A DNA stretch of 64,000 nt from Lactimicrobium massiliense. Lineage in GTDB: Bacteria > Bacillota_I > Bacilli_A > Erysipelotrichales > Erysipelotrichaceae. Shown here piece after piece: positions 1 through 9,758 of this stretch. Each line of letters opens with the position of its first letter. Within the stretch, counting starts at the first letter, position 1. The notes under the pieces are model-generated. The model was not told where the DNA came from. It worked only from the letters and a program-made list of their open reading frames with translations, and ran no database searches. A program made the position numbers and the translations under genes. The stretch lies in assembly GCF_900343155.1 (NCBI RefSeq), contig NZ_OUNG01000002.1:408916-472915 (forward strand). The letters run 5' to 3'.

Positions 1-829
1 GGATGAGCTTGTCGGAGACAAGATTTTCCTGGATATTTCTTCCGTTGGTGCCACCATCAATATCATGATGGCAGCTGTCTATGCCAAGGGTAGAACGACG
101 ATTGAAAATGCAGCCAGAGAACCGGAGATCATTGATGTGGCAACCTTGTTAAACAAGATGGGTGCACATATCCGCGGTGCCGGTACCAATGTCATTACCA
201 TTGACGGTGTGACGTCTTTGTCCGGCTGTTTCCATGAGATCATCCCGGACCGCATTGAGGCAGGCACGTATATCATTATTGCGGCTGCCATGGCGGAAAA
301 GATGAAGATCAACAATGTCATTCCCCATCATCTGGAAGCCCTTCTGCTGAAACTGGAAGAGATGGGCGTGGACATGGATGTCACGGTGGATTCGATTACG
401 GTGCGCCACAGTGATCATCTTAAGGGAACGGATATTACAACCCGTCCGTATCCGGGTTTTGCCACGGATCTGCAGCAGCCGCTGACATCCCTGATGACCC
501 AGGCAGAGGGTGATTCCCATGTGGAAGAGACGATCTATGTGGAGCGCTTCAAGCATTGTGAGCAGCTGTGCCGGATGGGTGCCAACATTGATGTGCATCA
601 GGGCGAGGCTGTGATTCATGGACCGACACCGCTGTATGGCACCAAGGTGGCCGCAACTGATCTGCGCTGCGGGGCTGCCATGGTTGTGGCAGGTCTGCTG
701 GCAGAGGGCACAACCACGATTTCCAACATCTATCATATCGACCGCGGCTATGATCACATTGATGACAAGCTCAATGCCCTGGGTGCTAAGGTATGGCGTG
801 AAAAGGTTGCGGATGACGAAGAAGACTGA
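1..829 (+). CDS. murA: UDP-N-acetylglucosamine 1-carboxyvinyltransferase, 3' part
   Basis: MurA transfers enolpyruvate from PEP to UDP-GlcNAc, the first committed step of cytoplasmic peptidoglycan precursor synthesis. The frame is open from base 2, so the gene starts before the window; about 275 C-terminal residues are visible. The family-typical [12 protein letters not shown] stretch lies near bases 41-76, and the [13 protein letters not shown] active-site loop lies near bases 442-480. The catalytic cysteine loop should lie upstream and cannot be checked. The gene ends with TGA at 827-829, and rpmE follows after about 87 bases. Family assignment is secure. Whether this is MurA1 or a second paralogue cannot be told from this fragment. 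Confidence 0.95.
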   Translation, partial: DELVGDKIFLDISSVGATINIMMAAVYAKGRTTIENAAREPEIIDVATLLNKMGAHIRGAGTNVITIDGVTSLSGCFHEIIPDRIEAGTYIIIAAAMAEKMKINNVIPHHLEALLLKLEEMGVDMDVTVDSITVRHSDHLKGTDITTRPYPGFATDLQQPLTSLMTQAEGDSHVEETIYVERFKHCEQLCRMGANIDVHQGEAVIHGPTPLYGTKVAATDLRCGAAMVVAGLLAEGTTTISNIYHIDRGYDHIDDKLNALGAKVWREKVADDEED

Positions 830-835
830 CTTGAT

Positions 836-862
836 TTGTCAGTCTGTGGATGGTAATATACT
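836..862 (+). promoter_or_regulatory. candidate promoter before rpmE
   Basis: TTGTCA at 836-841 resembles a -35 box. TGGTAATAT / TATACT at 851-862 resembles an extended -10. The spacing is short for the downstream hexamer, so this is only a candidate. It would allow rpmE to be transcribed apart from murA. Confidence 0.3.
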
Positions 863-916
863 GTCGCAACTTTCTTTACGCACGCGTAGAGGCGTAAGGC
901 AGAAGGGAGAATGAAC

Positions 917-1120
917 ATGAAAGAAGGAATTCATCCGAAGTATTACAAGGCTAAGGTAATCTGCACATCCTGTGGTGCTGAGTTTGAGACAGGCTCCACA
1001 TTGCCGGAGATCAGAGTTGACTCCTGCAGCAATTGCCATCCTTTCTATACTGGCCGTCAGAGATTTGCTCAGGCTGCTGGCCAGGTAGAGAAGTTCAACA
1101 AGAAGTACGGCCTGAAGTAA
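917..1120 (+). CDS. rpmE: 50S ribosomal protein L31
   Basis: L31 is a small protein of the large ribosomal subunit that helps bridge the subunits. The product is 67 residues and begins [13 protein letters not shown], as in the family. It keeps two CxxC pairs (CTSC and CSNC), so it is the zinc-binding form. An in-frame ATG also occurs at 911, but AAGGGAG at 903-909 sits only one base before it and seven before 917, so 917 is preferred. A Rho-independent terminator follows directly, making this a short monocistronic unit between murA and rpoD. Confidence 0.95.
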   Translation: MKEGIHPKYYKAKVICTSCGAEFETGSTLPEIRVDSCSNCHPFYTGRQRFAQAAGQVEKFNKKYGLK

Positions 1121-1134
1121 GATGGACACAACAG

Positions 1135-1160
1135 ACAGCTGATGGATGTCAGCTGTTTTT
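1135..1160 (+). terminator. Rho-independent terminator after rpmE
   Basis: ACAGCTGA (1135-1142) pairs with TCAGCTGT (1149-1156) across a six-base loop and runs into a T tract. It separates rpmE from rpoD. Confidence 0.85.
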
Positions 1161-1232
1161 GTTTGCACTTTTTTGTGGGGAGGCAAAGATCCTGTTTTCA
1201 TTGTAAAATAGAAAGGAACAGGAGATATTGTC

Positions 1233-2429
<1,197 letters not shown>

Positions 2430-2440
2430 GAGATTTGTGA

Positions 2441-3523
2441 ATGGATGCCGTAAAGGAAAAACTGGCAGAGATGGCTGGCAGATATGATGAGATTGCCCGG
2501 GAAATGATGCAGGATGACATTGTGTCGGATCCTGCGAAGCTGACAAAGCTGAGCAAGGAACAGGCAAGGCTGGAAGCACCGGTACAGGCATATCATCAGC
2601 TGTGTGATCTGGATGAGCGGCTGCAGCAGGCAGACGAGATGGCAAAGGAAGAGGATCCGGAGCTGAAGGAAATGGCTGCCAGTGAGAAAGAAGAATGTGA
2701 AAAGCAGAAAGAGGAGCTGCTGGCTCATATCCAGAAGCTGCTCATTCCGCATGATCCTTCCGATGACTGCAATGCCATCATGGAGATCCGCGGCGGTGCC
2801 GGCGGTGATGAGGGCAATATTTTTGCCGGCGACTTGTTCCGGATGTACAGCCGCTATGCGGAAAGCCAGGGCTGGAAGGTACAGGTCATGGAGGCATCCG
2901 AAGGAGAGGCAGGCGGCTTCTCTCAGATTGTCTTTTCGATCAAGGCGAAAGACGGCGGTGTGTATGGCAGGCTGAAATGGGAGAGTGGGGTGCACCGCGT
3001 GCAGCGTGTGCCTAAGACCGAATCACAAGGCCGTATCCAGACAAGTACGGCTACGGTCTACTGCTATCCGGAAGTGGAAAAGAGTGACTTTGAGATTGAT
3101 CCCAATGATCTTGAGATTGAGACGCACCGTTCTTCCGGTGCCGGCGGCCAGCATATCAATAAGACCGATTCGGCTGTGCGCATTGTGCATAAGCCCACCG
3201 GCATCACGGTAAACTGCCAGGAAGGCAGATCCCAGATTGAAAACCGGGAGACGGCCATGGCCATTATCCGCTCCCGTGTGTATGAATATGAACGGGAAAA
3301 GGAAGAAGCCAAGGCCGGGGCTTTGCGCAAAGCTAAGATTGGTACGGGGGACCGCTCTGAAAAGATCCGTACCTACAACTATCCGCAGAACCGGGTGACG
3401 GATCACCGCATTGGCCTGACCATTACCCAGCTTGATCGGATCATGGAGGGGAAACTGGATGGCATGATTGCCGGCTTAAAAGCTGAGGAAGAGAAGAGAC
3501 TGCTGCAGGAGGCAAAACTGTGA
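2441..3523 (+). CDS. prfA: peptide chain release factor 1
   Basis: RF1 reads UAA and UAG stop codons on the ribosome and triggers peptide release. At 360 residues it has normal length. The codon-recognition PxT motif is PKT at residues 191-193, which marks RF1 rather than RF2 (SPF). The catalytic GGQ is at 235-237 in SSGAGGQHINKT. AGGAG lies about eight bases before the ATG. It overlaps the start of prmC by four bases (GTGA), so RF1 and the enzyme that methylates its GGQ glutamine are translationally coupled. Confidence 0.97.
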   Translation: MDAVKEKLAEMAGRYDEIAREMMQDDIVSDPAKLTKLSKEQARLEAPVQAYHQLCDLDERLQQADEMAKEEDPELKEMAASEKEECEKQKEELLAHIQKLLIPHDPSDDCNAIMEIRGGAGGDEGNIFAGDLFRMYSRYAESQGWKVQVMEASEGEAGGFSQIVFSIKAKDGGVYGRLKWESGVHRVQRVPKTESQGRIQTSTATVYCYPEVEKSDFEIDPNDLEIETHRSSGAGGQHINKTDSAVRIVHKPTGITVNCQEGRSQIENRETAMAIIRSRVYEYEREKEEAKAGALRKAKIGTGDRSEKIRTYNYPQNRVTDHRIGLTITQLDRIMEGKLDGMIAGLKAEEEKRLLQEAKL

Positions 3524-4371
3524 CATTTGAACAGGAAGTCAGAAAATATGAGAAGCTGTGTGACCAGAATGATGTGCCGCGTGAAACGGTAATGGCCTAT
3601 CTGGTGGAGCTTTCACAGCAGGAGCGCTATAACCTATATGCTAATTTCAGGGAAGAGATGCCGGAAGATCTTCGCAATAGCTTTGAAGCAGGCATGGCCA
3701 GAATTCTGAAACAGGAACCAATGGCCCATGTGCTGGGGTATTCCTGGTTCTATGGGTACAAGTTTATTGTCAATGAGGACGTGCTGATTCCCCGGCCGGA
3801 GACCGAGGAATTGTGTGCCAACATTCTTGCCAGAATGGATCAGTATTTCTCGAAGAATGAAACCATTCACTGTGTGGATGTTGGCACAGGCTCCGGTGCC
3901 ATTGCCATCACGTTATGCAAAGAAGAACCGCATGTGCATATGATGGCAACCGATATTTCCCAGGAAGCACTGGTGACGGCCAGAAAGAATGCACAGATGA
4001 ATGAAGCCGATGTGCAGTTTATGGCAGGCGATATGTTGCAGCCGCTGATTGAGAAGAACATCCGGGTGGATGTGCTTGTATGCAATCCGCCATACATTCC
4101 CCAGGAAGAGAAGATGGAAAAGTCGGTGGTGGACTTTGAGCCGCATGTGGCATTGTTTGGCGGTGAGGATGGCCTGAAATTCTATCGGGAAATCTTTGCG
4201 GATTGCCAGAAGGTGCTGAAAGATAAAGCCTTTATGGCCTTTGAGATGGGCTGGGACCAGCGTGAGCGGATGTCACAGCTTGTGGAGAAGGCACTTCCTG
4301 GCTGGAAGCATGAGATTCTGAAGGATATGAATGGCAAGGACCGCATGCTGTTTGTCTACAGGAATCTGTAA
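3520..4371 (+). CDS. prmC: peptide chain release factor N5-glutamine methyltransferase
   Basis: PrmC methylates the glutamine of the GGQ motif in release factors, using S-adenosylmethionine. The 283-residue protein has the N-terminal helical part, LIPRPETEEL at about 89-98, the SAM-binding motif VDVGTGSGAIAI at 119-130 and the catalytic NPPY at 189-192. It starts with GTG at 3520, inside the stop of prfA. No internal ATG aligns better with the family start. The prfA-prmC order is conserved in many bacteria. Confidence 0.95.
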   Translation: MTFEQEVRKYEKLCDQNDVPRETVMAYLVELSQQERYNLYANFREEMPEDLRNSFEAGMARILKQEPMAHVLGYSWFYGYKFIVNEDVLIPRPETEELCANILARMDQYFSKNETIHCVDVGTGSGAIAITLCKEEPHVHMMATDISQEALVTARKNAQMNEADVQFMAGDMLQPLIEKNIRVDVLVCNPPYIPQEEKMEKSVVDFEPHVALFGGEDGLKFYREIFADCQKVLKDKAFMAFEMGWDQRERMSQLVEKALPGWKHEILKDMNGKDRMLFVYRNL

Positions 4372-4422
4372 TAGGATGATACAATCATCCCGGGATATAG
4401 ATATATAAGGAGGCGGGGAATC

Positions 4423-5424
4423 ATGACATCAAATGGAAAGCGCATTTGTAAAAACTGTGGCTTTGAAGTGCCGGCGGATATGAAGCAGTGTCCGCACTGC
4501 GGCTGGCTGCTGGATGATGAGGATGACTTTGTGCTGCCTTCTCTGGATGAAGATAAATCAGCACAGAAAAAGCAGACTGGTCAGAGGCATCAGCGTGTGG
4601 AAAGAGATGAAACATATGAGCGGCCTTCGCAGCATGCATCCCGCTCTTATCCACAGAACAATTCCTATGATGACTACTATGGTCAGTATCAACAGACCTC
4701 TCATAGATCAAAGCCCCGTCATGCCGAGCCGGGTGCCTTTACGGATCTGGATGTCAAAGATCTGCCGATTCAGGAAACAGCAGAGATGAAGAAGCTGGAA
4801 CAGGAAGAGGCAATTGAGACAAAGCAGTATGATCCCAGCCGTGAACAGAGAAGGTCTCTGGAGGATACGCTGTTTGATCCCAATGAACATGAGGAAGAAA
4901 CAGAAAGAAAGACAGCCCCGAAGAGCAGACAGGAACCGGAAACACATCACAGGAACAATAAGAAACATCATTCTGTGCTGCCGGCCATTCTGTTATTCAT
5001 TATCCTGACTCTGGCACTGCTGGCTGGCGGTATCTATCTGGTGGATCATTTCACTGGCGGCAGTATTGTGTCAGATCTCAAAGGCAGGTTGACCAATAAG
5101 ACTGCGGCCGTAACAGCTGCACCGAAGGAGACAGTGGAAGCCACTGCCGCACCGACCGTGACGCCAACACCGACGCCTACACCAACTGCAGCAGCAACAG
5201 CCAATGTACATGAGGGCTATGTCGGTCATCTGAAGGTGACTGCAGATGCCGTCAGGATCAGAGACAGTGCTTCTCTGTCTGGCAATGAGGTTGGTTCGAC
5301 TGCAGCTGGTCAGGAGTATGATGTGATTGCCACAGCTCAGGCAGATGGCTATACATGGTACCAGATCGGTGAGAACCAGTGGATGCCGAGTGATGGCACC
5401 TGGGCTGAATATACACAGTATTAA
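4423..5424 (+). CDS. zinc-ribbon, single-pass membrane protein with extracellular SH3b domain
   Basis: The protein has 333 residues. The N-terminal zinc ribbon uses Cys 9, 12, 23 and 26 (CKNC and CPHC). A charged, low-complexity cytoplasmic region covers about 30-184. A single membrane helix lies at about 185-207. A Thr/Pro-rich linker follows at about 228-262, and a bacterial SH3 (SH3b) domain at about 268-333. The topology is an inference: the zinc ribbon inside and SH3b at the cell wall, where it could bind peptidoglycan. AAGGAGGCGGGG before the ATG is a very strong ribosome-binding site. The gene lies 15 bases before glf in the same direction. The substrate or partner is unknown. Confidence 0.8.
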   Translation: MTSNGKRICKNCGFEVPADMKQCPHCGWLLDDEDDFVLPSLDEDKSAQKKQTGQRHQRVERDETYERPSQHASRSYPQNNSYDDYYGQYQQTSHRSKPRHAEPGAFTDLDVKDLPIQETAEMKKLEQEEAIETKQYDPSREQRRSLEDTLFDPNEHEEETERKTAPKSRQEPETHHRNNKKHHSVLPAILLFIILTLALLAGGIYLVDHFTGGSIVSDLKGRLTNKTAAVTAAPKETVEATAAPTVTPTPTPTPTAAATANVHEGYVGHLKVTADAVRIRDSASLSGNEVGSTAAGQEYDVIATAQADGYTWYQIGENQWMPSDGTWAEYTQY

Positions 5425-5439
5425 GAAAAAGGAGATAAG

Positions 5440-6561
5440 ATGAAACAGTACGATTATCTTGTTGTTGGCGCTGGTCTGTATGGTGCCGTATTCGCACATG
5501 AGGCAAAGAAAGCAGGCAAAAAGGTCCTGGTCATTGACCGCAGGGATCAGATTGCAGGCAATGTGTATACCAAAGATGTCAAAGGCATCCACGTCCATCA
5601 GTATGGCGCGCATATCTTCCATACCAACAATCAGACAGTATGGAATTATGTACAGCAGTTTGCCACCTTTAACCGGTTTACCAACAGCCCGGTGGCCAAT
5701 TATCATGGGGAGCTGTATTCCCTGCCTTTTAACATGTACACATTTAATAAGATGTGGGGTGTTGTGACGCCGCAGGAAGCATATGAAAAAATAGAGGAAC
5801 AGAAGAAAGCTGCCGGCATCAAGGAGCCGAAGAATCTGGAAGAGCAGGCTATTTCTCTGGTTGGCACCGATATCTATCAGAAGCTGATCAAGGGTTATAC
5901 AGAGAAGCAGTGGGGACGCGACTGCAAGGATCTGCCGGCATTCATTATCAAGCGTCTGCCGGTGCGCTTTACCTTTGATAACAACTATTTCAATGCCCTG
6001 TATCAGGGAATTCCGATGGGCGGCTATACAAAAATGGTTGCCAATATGCTGGATGGCATTGAGGTCCGTCTGCATGAGGACTATCTGAAGAACAAGGAAC
6101 AGTTTGATGCACTGGCAGATACGGTGATCTATACAGGACCGATTGATGCCTACTTCAACTACAGCCTGGGTACACTGCAGTACCGCTCTGTCCGCTTTGA
6201 GACAGAACTGCTGGATACGCCGAATTTCCAGGGCAATGCGGCTGTCAACTACACAGACAGAGAGACACCATGGACCAGAATCATCGAACATAAGTGGTTT
6301 GAGTTTGGCATGGATGATGAAGGTAAGGATATTCCATGCACCGTCATTTCCAGAGAGTATTCCTCTGAGTGGAAGCCGGGCGATGAGCCTTACTATCCGG
6401 TCAATGATGCAAGAAATTCCGAGCTGTATCAGAAGTATCGTGAACTTGCCGATCAGGAAAACAACATTGTCTTTGGCGGCCGTCTTGGCGAATACAAGTA
6501 CTATGACATGGATGCTGTCATTGCCAGTGCTTTGAACAAAGCAGATGAAATCCTGCTTTAA
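5440..6561 (+). CDS. glf: UDP-galactopyranose mutase
   Basis: Glf is an FAD enzyme that interconverts UDP-galactopyranose and UDP-galactofuranose, the donor for galactofuranose in surface glycans. The 373-residue product starts with the FAD-binding Rossmann motif DYLVVGAGLYGAVFAHEA and keeps HQYGAHIFHT and the C-terminal FGGRLGEYKYYDMD segment typical of the family. AAGGAGAT precedes the ATG. A strong terminator follows, so it is the last gene of this unit. It may feed galactofuranose to the exopolysaccharide locus about 20 kb downstream, but that link is an inference. Confidence 0.95.
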   Translation: MKQYDYLVVGAGLYGAVFAHEAKKAGKKVLVIDRRDQIAGNVYTKDVKGIHVHQYGAHIFHTNNQTVWNYVQQFATFNRFTNSPVANYHGELYSLPFNMYTFNKMWGVVTPQEAYEKIEEQKKAAGIKEPKNLEEQAISLVGTDIYQKLIKGYTEKQWGRDCKDLPAFIIKRLPVRFTFDNNYFNALYQGIPMGGYTKMVANMLDGIEVRLHEDYLKNKEQFDALADTVIYTGPIDAYFNYSLGTLQYRSVRFETELLDTPNFQGNAAVNYTDRETPWTRIIEHKWFEFGMDDEGKDIPCTVISREYSSEWKPGDEPYYPVNDARNSELYQKYRELADQENNIVFGGRLGEYKYYDMDAVIASALNKADEILL

Positions 6562-6565
6562 CAAG

Positions 6566-6589
6566 AAAGAACCGCAAGGTTCTTTTTTT
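6566..6589 (+). terminator. Rho-independent terminator after glf
   Basis: AAAGAACC (6566-6573), a GCAA tetraloop and GGTTCTTT (6578-6585) are followed by a T run. Confidence 0.9.
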
Positions 6590-6683
6590 AATCTTGCTAT
6601 GTCATCAGATGTCTGCCTGCATACATGTGATCCGCCGGATCCTGAAAGATAACAAACTATTGGCAAAGAATACAACTGCTGAG

Positions 6684-6729
6684 CGGTCATAAATCCGGCT
6701 GCAAAAAAATACAACCGGATTTATGACCG
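6684..6729 (+). repeat. 15-bp perfect inverted repeat upstream of AlbA-type regulator 1
   Basis: CGGTCATAAATCCGG (6684-6698) and CCGGATTTATGACCG (6715-6729) are exact complements around a 16-base A-rich spacer containing TGCAAAAAAATA. The same TGCAAAAAAATA core recurs at about 6855-6866. There is no T tract after it, so it is unlikely to be a terminator. A regulatory site for the following ATP-binding DNA-binding protein is the best guess. Confidence 0.6.
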
Positions 6730-6736
6730 ATTTCGT

Positions 6737-6758
6737 TTGTATTTGCACGCAAAAACAA
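6737..6758 (+). promoter_or_regulatory. imperfect palindrome, candidate operator
   Basis: TTGTATTTGC and GCAAAAACAA flank a two-base centre and match 9 of 10 as an inverted repeat. It lies between the 15-bp inverted repeat and the regulator gene. A related TTGCAA-type palindrome lies before the second regulator of this family at 13592-13616. Confidence 0.4.
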
Positions 6759-6928
6759 TTGAAACATTGGTTTGAAATCCATCTGTGCCTGAATTATTAC
6801 GTGATTTTCAGGTGAAAATTCAAAAATACAGTTGGAAAACAATCACAAATTCGGTTGCAAAAAAATATGGTTGAAAATATACGCGGATTCCTTTACCCTG
6901 AAAGTACAATAGATTGGAGACGACCATC

Positions 6929-8179
6929 ATGAAAGAGACAAGACAACTGGAGTTTAAATCAGATATTACGAATACATTCTTGAAGACCGTAAGTGCTTTT
7001 GCCAATTACGATGGTGGAAAGATTGTTTTCGGAGTGGATGATCATGGTGATGTCGTTGGTTTGGATGATCCGGTACAAGCCTGTCTGGATATCGAAAACA
7101 AGATTAATGATTCGATTCATCCACAGCCTCCCTACGAGTTGTCCGTTCAGGAGTCAGACAAAACAGTGACACTTGTGGTCAGGTCAGGAAGAAATACTCC
7201 GTATACATATAAATCCAAAGCGTATAGAAGAAATGACACGGCCACGATTGAGGCTGACAGTCTGGAACTGAGCAGACTGGTCCTGAGGGGTGAACACATC
7301 AATTTTGAGGACCTCCCGGCCGAAAAACAGGATCTGACGTTCAATACTCTTGAGAGACTGGCAAAGGAGAAAATCGGTATTACATCGTTAAATCGGGATG
7401 TATTGAAAACGCTGAATTTATACAGTGACGGGGAAGGATATAACCATGCCGCTGAGATTCTGGCGGATGAGAATGGTTTTCCTGGCATTGATATTGCCAG
7501 ATTTGGGGAAAGCATCAATGTGATTCTGAAACGCGCGGTTATTGAGCATCAATCGGTTATTGATGAGCTCGGAAAAGCAATGGAAATATTTCGTGATTAT
7601 TATCAATATGAAGAAATTCACGGGATGGATCGAATCAAAATCGAAAAAGTACCTGAAGAGGCATTCAGAGAAGCAGTTGCCAATGCACTGATTCACAGAA
7701 CCTGGGATATCAATGTCAATATCCGGATAATGATGTTTGATGACCGGATTGAAGTATCATCACCGGGAGGGCTGCCACCCGGTCTTTCCAAAGAGGAATA
7801 TCTGAGGGGGAGTGTTTCAATACTGAGAAATCCAAAATTGGGGAATGTATTCTACAGACTGAACCTTGTAGAAATATTGGGAACAGGAATTCTGAGAATC
7901 CGGGAAGCATATGAAAACAGCATCCAGAAACCGGCTTTTGAGGTTTATGAAAACTCAATTCATGTCATTCTGCCGGTCATCAGCAAGGAAAAGCTGTCTG
8001 CAGATGAAAAGATTGTCTATCAGATTCTAAGCAAAACAATGCCAAAATCAATCAGTGAAATTGCGGCTGCGGTTCCGTTTGGCAGGTCAAAGACAGCCGG
8101 GCTGTTAAAAGCAATGGCTGAAAAGCAATACATCACAATTGAAGGAAAAGGCAGAGGAACAAAATACAAGATTGGCTAA
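6929..8179 (+). CDS. AlbA_2 (Schlafen-like) domain, ATP-binding transcriptional regulator 1
   Basis: The 416-residue product belongs to the widespread bacterial group with an N-terminal AlbA_2 (Schlafen-type) nucleic-acid-binding domain (about 5-115: ETRQLEFKSDITN, SAFANYDGGKIVFGV). A GHKL-like ATP-binding segment follows (about 235-330: FREAVANALIHRTW, GGLPPG). A winged-helix end is near 355-416. An in-frame TTG lies at 6914, but GGAGA at 6916-6920 fits the ATG at 6929, and the 13647 paralogue aligns from there. About 340 non-coding bases with inverted repeats lie upstream. The family is usually annotated as a transcriptional regulator; the target is unknown. Autoregulation through the upstream repeats is an inference. 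Confidence 0.8.
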   Translation: MKETRQLEFKSDITNTFLKTVSAFANYDGGKIVFGVDDHGDVVGLDDPVQACLDIENKINDSIHPQPPYELSVQESDKTVTLVVRSGRNTPYTYKSKAYRRNDTATIEADSLELSRLVLRGEHINFEDLPAEKQDLTFNTLERLAKEKIGITSLNRDVLKTLNLYSDGEGYNHAAEILADENGFPGIDIARFGESINVILKRAVIEHQSVIDELGKAMEIFRDYYQYEEIHGMDRIKIEKVPEEAFREAVANALIHRTWDINVNIRIMMFDDRIEVSSPGGLPPGLSKEEYLRGSVSILRNPKLGNVFYRLNLVEILGTGILRIREAYENSIQKPAFEVYENSIHVILPVISKEKLSADEKIVYQILSKTMPKSISEIAAAVPFGRSKTAGLLKAMAEKQYITIEGKGRGTKYKIG

Positions 8180-8273
8180 TAACAGCAGTAAGTCCACTGT
8201 GTTCTGGCTGCGCATCTTCTGTCTATACATGTATACTCAGCTTGTAGTACATTTCTTTTACTGATATGCATGC

Positions 8274-8279
8274 TATGAT
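8274..8279 (+). promoter_or_regulatory. -10 box suggesting a leaderless transcript
   Basis: TATGAT ends seven bases before the ATG at 8286, and no Shine-Dalgarno sequence precedes that ATG. A start of transcription at or next to the A of the ATG is implied. A clear -35 box is not visible. Confidence 0.4.
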
Positions 8280-8285
8280 ACTGAT

Positions 8286-8519
8286 ATGCGGGAACTTGTA
8301 AAAAACAGAGTATACAGACACTTCAAGGGAAAGTACTACTATGTGCTGGATGAAGCCATTGATACTGAGAGTCGCGAGGTGGTTGTGATCTATCGGGCAT
8401 TATATGGGGACTATGGCTTGTTTGTGCGTCCAAAGAGTATGTTTCTGTCTGAGGTGGATCATGCCAAATATCCGGATGTAAAGCAGAAGTATCGCTTTGA
8501 GCTGGTGGATGATGACTAA
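8286..8519 (+). CDS. DUF1653 domain protein
   Basis: This 77-residue protein has the DUF1653 pattern: VYRHFKGKYYYVLDEA near the start, a central VVIYRALYGDYGLFVRP segment, and a C-terminal end matching MFLSEVD..KYP..KQKYRFE. DUF1653 proteins are small, beta-rich and of unknown biochemical role. The gene has no ribosome-binding site and a -10 box right before the ATG, so it is probably leaderless. Its stop overlaps the start of the next gene, implying co-expression. Confidence 0.8.
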   Translation: MRELVKNRVYRHFKGKYYYVLDEAIDTESREVVVIYRALYGDYGLFVRPKSMFLSEVDHAKYPDVKQKYRFELVDDD

Positions 8520-9693
8520 GAAGGGCTTTTATTCATCGGGGGAATTTGCAGCGCGTGCCCATGTGTCATTGCGTACGGTACGCTATTATGACCGTATTGG
8601 CCTGCTGTCTCCTTCTGCTCATTCTGATGCTGGAGCACGGTTATACAATGATGCAGATCTTGGCCGCATGCAGCAGATTCTTCTGTACAAGTATCTTGGC
8701 TTTTCTCTGGATGATATCCGGGAGATGACGATGGCCGGTGCTGATCAGCATTTCCTGCTGGAGACAATGCGTGTGCAGCAGAAACTGGTACAGGAAAGAA
8801 TCGGACAGATGCAGGCAGTTGCGGAAGCATTGTCTTCAACCATGTCCGCATTAAAGAAGGGACAGGAAGTGGACTATGATCACATGCTGGCCCTGATTGA
8901 CAGTGATGCCATGGAGCGCAGCCTGAAAACACAGTATCAGAATGCGGCCAATATCACCGCCCGTATTCGTCTCCATTCCCTCTATTCTACCAATCCTTTG
9001 GGCTGGTTTGTGTGGCTGTATCAGCAGGCATCCATTCAGGATGGCATGAAGATCCTGGAGATTGGCTGCGGCAATGGTGCCCTGTGGCAGCAGAATCTGT
9101 CTGTTCTGCCGCCGCATGTACAGATTGTACTGTCGGATATTTCAGCCGGTATGATTCATGATGTGCAGAACCGCTTCCGAAATGATGCACGATTCTCCTG
9201 CATGGTGTTTGATGCAGCGCATATGCCGTTTGATGACAATACATTTGATCTTGTCATTGCCAATCACATGCTGTTTTATTGCGATGATCTTTCACAGGTG
9301 CTGCAGGAATGTGCCAGGGTACTCAAGGTGAATGGACATCTGGAGGCCAGTACGTATAGTTCCAGGCATATGAAAGAGATCACAGAGCTTGTGCAGTCAT
9401 TCTCGCCGCAGATTGTGCTGTCCAAAGACAAGCTGTATGAGAAGTTTGGCTTGGATCATGGTGCCCAGCTGCTGTCTCCTTATTTTGGGGATATCGAAAG
9501 AAGAAAATATCAGGATTCGATTGTCCTGCATGAGGCGGAGCCTTTGATTGCCTATATTCTGTCATGTCATGGCAATCAGAATCAGCTGCTGCTGGACCGC
9601 TACAAGGAATTTCATGACTATGTGGTGAAGATGACAGCGGGCGGTTTTACGATTACAAAGGATGCCGGTGTGTTTCTTGCCGTAAAAAAGTAA
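8512..9693 (+). CDS. MerR-family regulator fused to a SAM-dependent methyltransferase
   Basis: The protein has about 393 residues. The N-terminal 70 form a MerR winged helix (GEFAARAHVSLRTVRYYDRI), followed by the usual coiled-coil dimerisation helix to about residue 120. The second half is a class I methyltransferase with ILEIGCGNGALWQ (SAM motif I) near 182 and FDLVIANHMLFY near 250. This is a known architecture in Bacillota. The MerR part probably senses or controls, and the methyltransferase may modify a small molecule or act as ligand sensor; the substrate is unknown. Start codons at 8509 and 8512 are both possible and overlap the DUF1653 stop. A terminator follows. Confidence 0.85.
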   Translation: MTKKGFYSSGEFAARAHVSLRTVRYYDRIGLLSPSAHSDAGARLYNDADLGRMQQILLYKYLGFSLDDIREMTMAGADQHFLLETMRVQQKLVQERIGQMQAVAEALSSTMSALKKGQEVDYDHMLALIDSDAMERSLKTQYQNAANITARIRLHSLYSTNPLGWFVWLYQQASIQDGMKILEIGCGNGALWQQNLSVLPPHVQIVLSDISAGMIHDVQNRFRNDARFSCMVFDAAHMPFDDNTFDLVIANHMLFYCDDLSQVLQECARVLKVNGHLEASTYSSRHMKEITELVQSFSPQIVLSKDKLYEKFGLDHGAQLLSPYFGDIERRKYQDSIVLHEAEPLIAYILSCHGNQNQLLLDRYKEFHDYVVKMTAGGFTITKDAGVFLAVKK

Positions 9694-9705
9694 AAATAAT
9701 GCTTG

Positions 9706-9728
9706 AAGGTGACCTTGCGTCACCTTTT
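9706..9728 (+). terminator. Rho-independent terminator between the MerR fusion and rfbA
   Basis: AAGGTGAC (9706-9713) pairs with GTCACCTT (9719-9726) over a five-base loop and ends in T4. It separates the regulator from the rhamnose operon, or could attenuate readthrough. Confidence 0.75.
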
Positions 9729-9758
9729 ATACTTCTGCTGTCTACAGGAGGTACATGT

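Noticed and set aside
4376..4394. GGATGAT/ATCATCC inverted repeat after prmC as terminator
   Set aside because: No T tract follows and the strong ribosome-binding site of the next gene comes at once; it is too short a stem to call.
5071..6714. Minus-strand open frame of about 545 codons under the SH3b gene and glf
   Set aside because: Opposite conserved genes, crosses the glf terminator, low-complexity translation with no motif.
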